Assembly (NCBI RefSeq): GCF_000504285.1
Contig: NZ_KI632511.1
Location: forward strand, 9,158,154 to 9,222,153
DNA length: 64,000 nucleotides
Direction of reading: 5' to 3'
DNA from: Actinospica robiniae DSM 44927
GTDB lineage: Bacteria; Actinomycetota; Actinomycetes; Streptomycetales; Catenulisporaceae
Shown here: positions 36,252 to 43,791 of the stretch, one piece after another
Position numbering within the stretch: the first letter of the stretch is position 1
How the letters are laid out: each line of letters begins with the position of its first letter
Program-made: the position numbers and the translations under genes
The notes under the pieces: model-generated
What the model was told of the DNA's origin: nothing
Seen by the model: the letters and a program-made list of their open reading frames with translations, nothing else
Database searches by the model: none

Positions 36252-38336
36252 CTAATCGTTGCTGCAGACGGTGCCGTTGAGGGCGAACACGGTCGGGGCC
36301 GGATCGGAGCCGGTGTCGGTCCCGTTGAATCCGACCGAGGTGCTGCCGCCGTTCGCCGCGAGCGCCCCGTTGTAGCCGGCGTTCGTCACGGTCACGGCCG
36401 AGCCCGTCTGCGTGAAGGTCCCGTTCCAGCCGGCGGAGACCGCCTCGCCGGCCGTGGGCCAGGTCCAGGTCAGGGTCCAGCTGGTGGTGGGCGCGGTGCC
36501 GCGGTTGGTGATCGTGATCGCCGCGCCGAACCCGCCGGGCCAGGCGCTGGAGACCGCGTAGTGCACCGCGCAGGTGCTGTCGGCCGGCGCCGGCACGGTG
36601 AAGGTCACCGGTGGCGAGGGCAGCGACGTGTCGCCGTGCGTGTCTACGGCCACGACGTTGTAGGTGTACGTGCCACCGATCGTCAGGCCGGTGAGGGCCA
36701 GCGAGGTCGAGGTGGTGGTGGCTATCAGCGTGCTGGTGGCGCCGTTCTGCCGGTATACCTGGTAGTCGGCCGGCGGATAGGTGCCCGCCGTGGACGCCGG
36801 CCAGGTCAGCGTTCCGCCGGCCGATGTCAGGCTGCTGACGATAGGCTGGCCGGGCGCACCGGGTGCGGTGACGCCGGTTCCGCCGCCGCCGGGCAGCGAG
36901 ACCACCACGAGCGAGTACGCGGGCACGGTCACGGATGTCGCCGAGCCGCTCGCGCTGGTGATCGAGGTGGCGTTGTCGCCCAGGGTGTAGACGGTGGGCG
37001 CGCCGGAGGCGGTGAAGCCGCTGTAGCCGAGCGAGACGGTATCGGCGTTGCTCGGATCCTCGTTGTCCAGCAACAGGTCCAGGCCGCCGCCGGCCCGGCG
37101 CACGGCGTGCACCTTCAGCAGCGCGGTGTTCGAGGTCGAACCCACCATCTCGTCGCCGGCGCCGCCGAGCCGCGAGAGCATCTCGATCCCGTAGTAGGGC
37201 GCGAACGGGGTTTCGGCCGCCGGTTCCGAGTAACCGCTTCCTGTAGACGCGTTGGAGAAGATCCCCTGGTCACCGAAGTCGGTGGCGCCGTCGACGGTGC
37301 TCGGCGTCCCGATGCCGTTGTGCTCGTTCCACCAGTCGACGTTCACCGCGCCGTTCTCCAGCCAGCTCATGTACATGTCGGCGGCGAACAACGCGCCGGG
37401 CTGGGTGTCCATGTCGAGGCTGGAGTTCGTCTCGGTGACGATCACCTTCGCGCTCGCCGCGGCGGAGCCGGCGTACGCGTTGATCTCCTGGTGCAGCGTG
37501 GTCATGATCCCGGAGACGTCGGCCGGGTCGGTGAGCATCCCGGCCGTGGTGCTGCCGCCGGGGTAGTAGTGCACGATCGCGCAGTCCAGGCTCGAGCCGA
37601 TGGCCGACAGGACGGTGTGGTTCCAGTCCATCGTGTCGCCGGTGCCGACCACTCCGTCCGGCCAGAAGCCGGGGGTGGTGAGCACCGCGCAGACCTTGAT
37701 GTTCGGGTCCACGGCCTTCATCGCCGAGCGGAACTGCAGGAAGTTGGCCGCGTAGGTGTCAGGGCTCTTGCTCGCGTGGGAGTCCTGCTCCCACCCCGAG
37801 CCGTAGAACCCGTTGCCGTAGACCTCGTTCCCGACCTCCCAGTAGGTGACGCCGTCCGAGTGGGTGACGTCGGCGTCCTGGACCCACGCGGCCGCGAGGG
37901 CCGGGGTGCCGGTGCCGTAGTTCACGGTCACGATCGGGCTGGCGCCGGCCGCCTTGGCGGTGGCCATGAAGGAGTCGAAGTCGGTGCCCGGCGCGTCGTA
38001 GCCGCCGGCGGCGGTGTTCGTCTGCCAGTTGTAGATGTCCGAGTACGAGCCGCCGGGGTAGCGCATCGCGTCGATGCCGGCCGCTTTCACCAGGGCCGGG
38101 ATCGTGCCGTCGTTCATGTACGAGTCGTAGACGGCCGTGTTCAGGCCGATCGCGCCGGACGGGATGACGCCGAGTCCGGCGGTGGCGTTCACGGTGACCG
38201 AGGCGGCGACCGCGGCCGACTGCGCGGCCCGGGCGCTGGTCCCGCCCGCGACGGCGGCGCAGGCGAGCGCCGTGATCGCGGCGAGGGCCGGCCGGGGACC
38301 GGAACGGGCCGTGCGCCGGGAGCCGTGTTCGGGCAT
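36252..38336 (-). CDS. Secreted GH-A clan glycoside hydrolase with FN3 and CBM2
   Basis: This 694-residue extracellular enzyme has an N-terminal signal (about 1-38) and a TIM-barrel catalytic region (about 45-395). The acid/base Glu is in YWEVGNEVYGNG and the probable nucleophile in VIVTETNSSLD. A beta-sandwich part follows, then an FN3 domain (about 480-575) and a C-terminal CBM2 (about 590-694, CAVHYAVSSAWPGGF to NGTVCSN). The barrel resembles GH51-like arabinofuranosidase/endoglucanase proteins, but I cannot assign the GH family with certainty. It is divergent from the GH5 gene. Confidence 0.82.
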   Translation of the reverse strand: MPEHGSRRTARSGPRPALAAITALACAAVAGGTSARAAQSAAVAASVTVNATAGLGVIPSGAIGLNTAVYDSYMNDGTIPALVKAAGIDAMRYPGGSYSDIYNWQTNTAAGGYDAPGTDFDSFMATAKAAGASPIVTVNYGTGTPALAAAWVQDADVTHSDGVTYWEVGNEVYGNGFYGSGWEQDSHASKSPDTYAANFLQFRSAMKAVDPNIKVCAVLTTPGFWPDGVVGTGDTMDWNHTVLSAIGSSLDCAIVHYYPGGSTTAGMLTDPADVSGIMTTLHQEINAYAGSAAASAKVIVTETNSSLDMDTQPGALFAADMYMSWLENGAVNVDWWNEHNGIGTPSTVDGATDFGDQGIFSNASTGSGYSEPAAETPFAPYYGIEMLSRLGGAGDEMVGSTSNTALLKVHAVRRAGGGLDLLLDNEDPSNADTVSLGYSGFTASGAPTVYTLGDNATSITSASGSATSVTVPAYSLVVVSLPGGGGTGVTAPGAPGQPIVSSLTSAGGTLTWPASTAGTYPPADYQVYRQNGATSTLIATTTSTSLALTGLTIGGTYTYNVVAVDTHGDTSLPSPPVTFTVPAPADSTCAVHYAVSSAWPGGFGAAITITNRGTAPTTSWTLTWTWPTAGEAVSAGWNGTFTQTGSAVTVTNAGYNGALAANGGSTSVGFNGTDTGSDPAPTVFALNGTVCSND

Positions 38337-38540
38337 CGCTGCGTCCTCCTCGCGCTCGGGTCGTTCGTCGGCTGGGGTGGGGCCTCGCGGCTCCGTGACG
38401 TAAGTAAGGGGCCAGTGTTCGGTCGTGTCCAGCCCGTAACACCCGAGACACCGGCCCCGGCGGCCCGCGGGCCCGGCTCCGGGCCGGGACGCGGCTGGTC
38501 ACAGGGCGCGTGGACGCGGGCGGCGGCGGCATCCAGGGCC

Positions 38541-38586
38541 GGAAGTGAAATGTAAGTAAGCACACGGCTTACAGGCTGAAACTTCC
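38541..38586. promoter_or_regulatory. Nested dyad in the glycoside hydrolase divergent promoter
   Basis: GGAAGT (38541-38546) pairs with ACTTCC (38581-38586), and inside it TGTAAG (38551-38556) pairs with CTTACA (38568-38573). The element sits in the 434-bp gap between the GH-A and GH5 start codons. The 9-mer GTAAGTAAG in it also occurs at 38400-38408. It is a candidate operator for the nearby LacI regulator or a leader hairpin. No classical CebR site was seen in the gap. Confidence 0.45.
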
Positions 38587-38770
38587 ACGGTCATGCGAGG
38601 TGGGGCCCGGCGCCGGGCGCGCAGGTCCGGCGCCGATCGCCCGCGCACCCCGGCGGCGGGCGCGCCCGATCTCCTTCACCGGCAACGCAAGCGCGCCTAC
38701 GGTGACGAGCGCGGCACCGCTGCGACGTGCCGTCAAGCTTCTGATATCGGCACCAGGAGGAATAAGAACC

Positions 38771-40378
38771 GTGATCGACCCTACCGGCCGCCGCGAACGC
38801 GGCCGACCGCATCCCCGGCTCCTGGCGGTCGCCGGGGCGGTGACGCTGGCGGCGGCCTCCACGCTCGCCCCCGCGCTGCTGTCCTCGGCGTCAGCGGCCA
38901 CGGCCGGGTGCTCCGTCACCTACACCAACGCCAGCCAGTGGGCGGGCGGGTTCGTGGCGAACCTGACCATCACCAACACCGGCTCGGCCGCCCTGAGCAG
39001 CTGGACCCTGACCTTCAACGAAGGCGGCGACCAGAAGGTCACCAACGCCTGGAGCGCGACGGTGACCCAGTCCGGCACGGCCGTGACCGCCACCAACCTG
39101 TCCTACAACGGCACGATCGCGGCCGGCGGCAACACCTCGTTCGGCTTCCAGGGCACCTGGACTAACAGCGACGCGGTGCCCACCAGCTTCGCGGTCAACG
39201 GCGCCACCTGCGGCGCGGTCTCCTCGACCACGCCGTCGCCGAGCGCCAGCGCGAGCAAGAGCGCGAGCCCGAGCCCCTCGGCCAGCGCGTCCGCGTCCGC
39301 GTCGAAGTCGGCCTCGCCGTCCGCGAGCGCCTCGCCCTCCGGCAGCACCGGCACCTCCGGCGCCGCCCCGCAGCTGCACGTCTCCGGCAACAAGCTGGTC
39401 ACCGCCTCCGGCGCCACGTTCGTGCCGCACGGCGTGAACCGGTCCGGGACCGAGTACGAGTGCGTGCAGGGCTACGGCATCTTCGACGGCCCGAGCGATC
39501 AGGCCTCGATCACCGCGATGAAGAGCTGGGGCCCGGTCAACGCGGTGCGCGTGCCGCTGAACGAGGCCTGCTGGAACGGCGAGTCGTACGTCACCGCGGC
39601 CGACGCCGGCTCGAACTACATCAACGCGATCAAGGCCTACGTCAGCCTGCTCAACTCGAACGGGATCGTCGCGATCCTGGACCTGCACTGGACCGACGGC
39701 ACCTACACCGGCAACTCCTCCGGCTGCTCCTCGGCTCAGGCGACCTGCCAGAAGCCGATGCCGGACGCGGCCGAGGCCATCCCGTTCTGGTCCTCGGTGG
39801 CCACGACCTTCAAGGGCAACAACGCGGTCATCTTCGACCTGTTCAACGAGCCCTACGCCTCCCGGGCCACCGGTAACACCACCACCGGCTGGCAGTGCTG
39901 GGAGAACGGCGGGACCTGCTCGGGCATCTCCTACCAGGTGGCCGGCATGCAGCAGATGGTCAACGCGGTCCGCTCCGCCGGCGCGAGCAACGTGCTCATG
40001 CTCGGCGGCGAGGAGTACTCGAACGACCTGACCGGCTGGCTGCAGTACGAGCCGAGCGACCCGGACGGCAACCTCGTCGCGTCCTGGCACTCGTACAACT
40101 TCAACACCTGCAGCGCGTCCTCGTGCTGGACCTCCCAGATCGCGCCGGTCATCGCCAAGGTGCCGGTCATCCCCGGGGAGATCGGCGAGAACGACTGCGG
40201 CGGCAGCTACATCGACCCGCTGACCACCTGGCTGGAGAGCGAGAACACCGGCTTCCTGGCCTGGACCTGGGACAACTGGTCCGGCGGCTGTTCCAGCGGC
40301 CCGACCCTGATCAGCGACTACACCGGCACCCCGACCGGGTACGGGTCGGCCTTCAAGGCGATCCTGCAGGCGCTGTGA
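38771..40378 (+). CDS. Secreted GH5 cellulase with N-terminal CBM2
   Basis: This 535-residue extracellular endoglucanase-type enzyme starts at GTG 38771 behind AGGAGG; the open frame upstream is not coding. A Sec signal ends near ASAATAG, CBM2 covers about 48-150, a SASASKSAS linker follows, and GH5 occupies about 200-535. GH5 motifs are VRVPLNEACW, LDLHWTDG, the acid/base Glu in IFDLFNEPY, WHSYNFN, and the nucleophile Glu in VIPGEIGEN. It is followed by two strong hairpins. It acts with the GH6 and GH-A proteins on plant cell wall glucan. Confidence 0.94.
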   Translation: MIDPTGRRERGRPHPRLLAVAGAVTLAAASTLAPALLSSASAATAGCSVTYTNASQWAGGFVANLTITNTGSAALSSWTLTFNEGGDQKVTNAWSATVTQSGTAVTATNLSYNGTIAAGGNTSFGFQGTWTNSDAVPTSFAVNGATCGAVSSTTPSPSASASKSASPSPSASASASASKSASPSASASPSGSTGTSGAAPQLHVSGNKLVTASGATFVPHGVNRSGTEYECVQGYGIFDGPSDQASITAMKSWGPVNAVRVPLNEACWNGESYVTAADAGSNYINAIKAYVSLLNSNGIVAILDLHWTDGTYTGNSSGCSSAQATCQKPMPDAAEAIPFWSSVATTFKGNNAVIFDLFNEPYASRATGNTTTGWQCWENGGTCSGISYQVAGMQQMVNAVRSAGASNVLMLGGEEYSNDLTGWLQYEPSDPDGNLVASWHSYNFNTCSASSCWTSQIAPVIAKVPVIPGEIGENDCGGSYIDPLTTWLESENTGFLAWTWDNWSGGCSSGPTLISDYTGTPTGYGSAFKAILQAL

Positions 40379-40414
40379 CACCCGTCCGCCGGTAGCGCTT
40401 CCCGGCGGCACCGA

Positions 40415-40444
40415 CGCCCCCGGCGGGTCCGCCCGCCGGGGGCG
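40415..40444 (+). terminator. Hairpin terminator of the GH5 gene
   Basis: A 13-bp perfect stem (40415-40427 with 40432-40444) with a 4-nt loop lies 36 bp after the GH5 stop. Confidence 0.8.
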
Positions 40445-40475
40445 CGCGGCGTCGAACGTGATCCCGCCACCACGT

Positions 40476-40537
40476 CGAAGGCCCCGTGCGGCGCTCGGCA
40501 TCTGCCTCCAGATGCCGAGCGCCGCCCGGGGCCTTCG
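40476..40537. terminator. Very long hairpin, 29-bp stem
   Basis: Arms 40476-40504 and 40509-40537 pair at 28 of 29 positions around a CCTC loop. It lies in the convergent gap between GH5 and the LacI gene. It is longer than an ordinary terminator and could give a stable structured RNA. Confidence 0.7.
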
Positions 40538-40655
40538 CCGTCCGGCGGGGTGCGGCGAGGATTTCGGACAAAGGGTCCTTCATCCGGCCGCACCGCCGTA
40601 CTGTCGTATATCCCGCGCTATTCCTGACGCCGGACACACCTCAGTAGATTGCGTA

Positions 40656-40691
40656 CTCTGATTCGCTCCGCTGGTGGCGGAGGAATCAGAG
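40656..40691 (-). terminator. Hairpin terminator of the LacI gene
   Basis: Arms 40656-40671 and 40677-40691 form a 15-bp stem with one bulged base and a 5-nt loop, 82 bp beyond the LacI stop. Confidence 0.6.
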
Positions 40692-40724
40692 CATGTCAGA
40701 GCACGTGATCGCCCGACCAGCTCG

Positions 40725-40748
40725 GGAAGCGGTTACGGAAGCGGTTAC
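40725..40748. repeat. Two tandem 12-mers near the LacI gene
   Basis: GGAAGCGGTTAC occurs twice head to tail (40725-40736, 40737-40748) and runs into the small palindrome CGGTTACCG (40742-40750). LacI-family half-sites often look like this, but here it lies downstream of both genes. Confidence 0.5.
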
Positions 40749-40773
40749 CGTAAGCACCGTGTCGAAGCCTCGG

Positions 40774-41790
40774 CTAAGCCGAGCCGCGGACGATCAGCTG
40801 CGTTTCGAACACTTCCTGGCAGGGGGTCTGCTCCCGTTGGTCGATCAGCCGCAGCAGCTCGCCGACGGCCCGGGCTCCGATCTCCTCCACCGGCTGGCGC
40901 ACCGTCGTCAGCGGCGGGCTGGTATGCCGCGCCAACGGGGCGTCGTCGAAGCCGATGACGGCCACGTCGCTCGGCACCTTCCGGCCGGTGCGCCGCAACG
41001 CGCGCAGCACTCCGGTGGCCATCAGGTCCGAGGTGGCGAAGACGGCGTCCACGTCCGGGCGACGATCGAGCAGGCGGTAGACCGCGTGCTCGGCCGAGGC
41101 CGCGGAGAAGTCACCGTAGACGACCAGGTCCTCGCGGTCCAGGCCGCCCTCCGCCAGTGCCTTGCGATAACCGCGCAACCGGTCCTGGCTCACGGCCATG
41201 TCCGGGGGCCCGGCTATCGTGGCGACGGTGGTGCGTCCGGCTTCCAGGATGTGCCGTACCGCTGCTTCGGCGCCGCCCATGTTGTCCGCGTCCACATATG
41301 ACGAGGCGTCGGCGTCGTACACCGGGCGCCCCACGAACACGACGGGGATGCCGAGCTTGCGCACATCCATCGGCGGGTGTCCGTGCAGGCTCACGAACAC
41401 CGCGCCGTCCACGTGGCCGTCGCGCAGATAACGCGCGCAGCGGCGGCACTCGTGGGGAGAGCGCACGGACAGCACGATCAGCTGCACGTCGGTCGGCGCG
41501 AGTTCCGCCGATACGCCGCGCAACAGCCGGCTGAAGAACGGGTCTGAGAACATCCACAAGCTGTTCTCGCAGACCACAAGGGCGACCGACCCGGCTTTGC
41601 GCACTCCGGCCCGGGCGGCCCGGTTGCGGACATAGCCGAGGTCCGCGATCGCCTGCTCCACTTGGCGCCGCGTCTCAGGGCGCACCTGAGCGGAGCCCGT
41701 GAGCACCCGGGAGGCCGTGGCGGACGATACCCCTGCCAGCAGGGCGACGTCCTCGAGCCTAGCCCGGGAGGGCGTGTGGGTAGCGGGCAC
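40774..41790 (-). CDS. LacI-family regulator of the glycoside hydrolase locus (probable)
   Basis: This 338-residue protein starts at GTG 41790 behind AGGAGG 7 bases away. The upstream open frame is not coding. It has the LacI helix-turn-helix (LEDVALLAGVSSATASRVLTG, residues about 12-32), a hinge region, and a sugar-binding domain (VIGFDDAPLARHTSPPLTTVRQP). Its position next to three cellulolytic enzyme genes suggests that it senses a plant-wall oligosaccharide and represses them. That is inferred from position only. A rough TTG...CAA dyad (41835-41849) precedes it and may be an autoregulatory site. Confidence 0.9.
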   Translation of the reverse strand: MPATHTPSRARLEDVALLAGVSSATASRVLTGSAQVRPETRRQVEQAIADLGYVRNRAARAGVRKAGSVALVVCENSLWMFSDPFFSRLLRGVSAELAPTDVQLIVLSVRSPHECRRCARYLRDGHVDGAVFVSLHGHPPMDVRKLGIPVVFVGRPVYDADASSYVDADNMGGAEAAVRHILEAGRTTVATIAGPPDMAVSQDRLRGYRKALAEGGLDREDLVVYGDFSAASAEHAVYRLLDRRPDVDAVFATSDLMATGVLRALRRTGRKVPSDVAVIGFDDAPLARHTSPPLTTVRQPVEEIGARAVGELLRLIDQREQTPCQEVFETQLIVRGSA

Positions 41791-42381
41791 GTGCGCCTCC
41801 TCGCGCAACGCCTTTTCCGATGGGTAAGAGAAATGTTGCACGCGCGACAAATTCTGGCAAGACTCAGTCCTCGATCTCTTTATCAGTGATCTCACGGGAC
41901 GCGCCCGGCGCACCAGCCGGGGCAGGCTGGAAAAGGGCCCGTACGCAGGGTTCGGGCCCATGTGACAGGGGCGGGAGCCGCTCCGGACGGATTCGACGGG
42001 GCCCGGTAACCCTGGCCGTGCCGGATGAAACCTTCCTGAGCCGGCCGGCCGAGGCACAGCGCGGCGGTCACGCTACCGCCGCGGGACCCCACCGCCCAGA
42101 GAGCTCCGATGGGCTAGCGCCGGACGGCTGGCCCGGCGAGCCGGACGGAGTGCCGAGGGCCTTCGCAGGGCCATGTCATCGGAGGACCGTACCACCCGGG
42201 GCGGTGTCCGGCCGTCCTCAGGCCGCGTCTTCGAACTATCGCCGGGGCCGCGACGCCTGCCACGCACGTTCGCTGCGTCGCCGAAATGCCCACAGACGAG
42301 GCGAGTACGAGGGCATCCCGGCGCCTTGCCAGACGAACGCTGGAACCGATTTCTCATGCAGCGAATTTCCGGACCGGGCCA
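41791..42381. other. Intergenic region without a recognised gene
   Basis: This is 591 bp between the LacI start and the phosphatase stop. Apart from the LacI leader I see nothing. Several short frames exist on both strands, but none shows recognisable protein features. It might hold an eroded gene. Confidence 0.5.
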
Positions 42382-43578
42382 CTAGCGCAGCGGAGAGGCG
42401 GCCAGGGCGGAGCGGCCGCCGCGGCGCCGGGCGGCGGGCGCGGCCGGCAGGTGCGGCGGGTCGCGGCGCAGCAGGAGCACGGCGCGGTCGTCGCCGCCGT
42501 CCGGCGCCACCGCCCGCACCAGCCGGGTGGCCGCGTCGGGCAGCAGGACCCATTCGTCGCGCAGCAGGGTGCCGGCGGCCTCGAGCAGCCGGTCGGTGCC
42601 GAGCTCCAGGCTCTGCCCGGGCCGCTCGATCAGCCCGTCGGTGAACAGCAGCAGCGCGTCCCCGGCCTCGAGCTCGCCCTCGCAGGCCCGGTAGTCCTCC
42701 CCGGCCAGCAGCCCGAGCGCCGGGCCGCCCTCGTCCAGCCGCTCCCAGCGCTGCTCCGCGTCGCGCCAGCGCGCGGCCGGGTGGTGGCCGGCGTTGTAGA
42801 CCTCGAACCGGCCGGTCTCCGGGTCCAGGCTGGCGTGCACGGCGGTGGCGAAGGTCTCCTCCCAGCCGCGGCCGAAGACGTGGTCGTTGGCCGCGCCCAG
42901 GAACCCGTCCGGCGGCACGGCGTCCAGCAGCGCGCGCAGGGCGCCGGACAGCTGCAGGGCCCGCCCGGCCGCCCGGCTGCCCTTGCCCGAGACGTCCACG
43001 AGGGCCACCTGGAGCCCCGGGTACTGCGGCGCGCAGGAGATCAGGAAGTCGCCGGAGAAGCGGGTTCCGCCGGCCGGGACGAGGGCGTGCGCGGCGCTCC
43101 AGCCGGACAGGCCGCTGCCCGGCGTCACGGAAGGCTGGAGCCGGTCGCTCAGCTCCAGCAGCACCGTCTCGGCCCGGTGCCCGCGCAGGCCGAGCCGCAG
43201 CCGCATCCGCGAGGTGAACAGCACCGTCGCGGTCAGCAGGAGCAGCACCACGGCGGTGCCAGGCGAGACCCCGAGCGGATCGCGCGCCACCCCGTCGACG
43301 ACCAGCGCGGCCAGTACGGCGGCGTAGAGCAGGATCTGGTGCAGCCGGCCCAGCAGCACCCCGCCGAGCAGCACCGGGAAGACCAGCGAGGACGGCGGGT
43401 CCCAGTCCGGCACGGCGATCGAGCCCCAGGTGAGCACGGCCACCAGGGCGGTGAGCCCGAGCAGCGTCGGGCCCCCGGCGGCCGGGTCGCCGTCGAGCAG
43501 GCGATCCCAGAACCGGCCGAGGCGGCTCGCGGACCAGCGGGCGGCCAGGCGGGGGCGGACGGAGGGCAGCGGTGGCAT
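42382..43578 (-). CDS. Membrane PP2C-type (SpoIIE-like) serine phosphatase
   Basis: This 398-residue protein has four to five N-terminal membrane segments (about 38-140) and a cytoplasmic PPM/SpoIIE phosphatase domain. Domain features are GGTRFSGDFLISCAP, the metal-binding Asp in VALVDVSGKG, FEVYNAGHHPA, and LLLFTDGLIER. In actinobacteria such enzymes dephosphorylate anti-anti-sigma factors in partner-switching networks. No anti-sigma pair is adjacent. The start at 43578 lies 7 bases after TATACT (43586-43591, minus strand), which indicates a leaderless mRNA and excludes a 23-codon extension. Confidence 0.9.
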   Translation of the reverse strand: MPPLPSVRPRLAARWSASRLGRFWDRLLDGDPAAGGPTLLGLTALVAVLTWGSIAVPDWDPPSSLVFPVLLGGVLLGRLHQILLYAAVLAALVVDGVARDPLGVSPGTAVVLLLLTATVLFTSRMRLRLGLRGHRAETVLLELSDRLQPSVTPGSGLSGWSAAHALVPAGGTRFSGDFLISCAPQYPGLQVALVDVSGKGSRAAGRALQLSGALRALLDAVPPDGFLGAANDHVFGRGWEETFATAVHASLDPETGRFEVYNAGHHPAARWRDAEQRWERLDEGGPALGLLAGEDYRACEGELEAGDALLLFTDGLIERPGQSLELGTDRLLEAAGTLLRDEWVLLPDAATRLVRAVAPDGGDDRAVLLLRRDPPHLPAAPAARRRGGRSALAASPLR

Positions 43579-43712
43579 CACGCTAAGTATATGAATCGAC
43601 GATCCATCTTGGCGATATTCAGCCATAAACCACTCTGAAAGGCGCAAAAAGGGGATACTGCGCCGTTCGAGTGAGGCGGGCGGCGTCCGCCGGCGCGGGA
43701 CGCGCCGACCCG

Positions 43713-43738
43713 TCCGCTCACCCGAACGGGTGAGCGGA
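43713..43738 (-). terminator. Hairpin terminator of the TPR operon
   Basis: An 11-bp perfect stem (43713-43723 with 43728-43738) with loop GAAC lies 54 bp beyond the second TPR gene. Confidence 0.75.
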
Positions 43739-43791
43739 CAGGGCTCCGGCCGGGCTGTCGGCCGGGTGATCGTCGAGGTGGCGAGCGGCGG

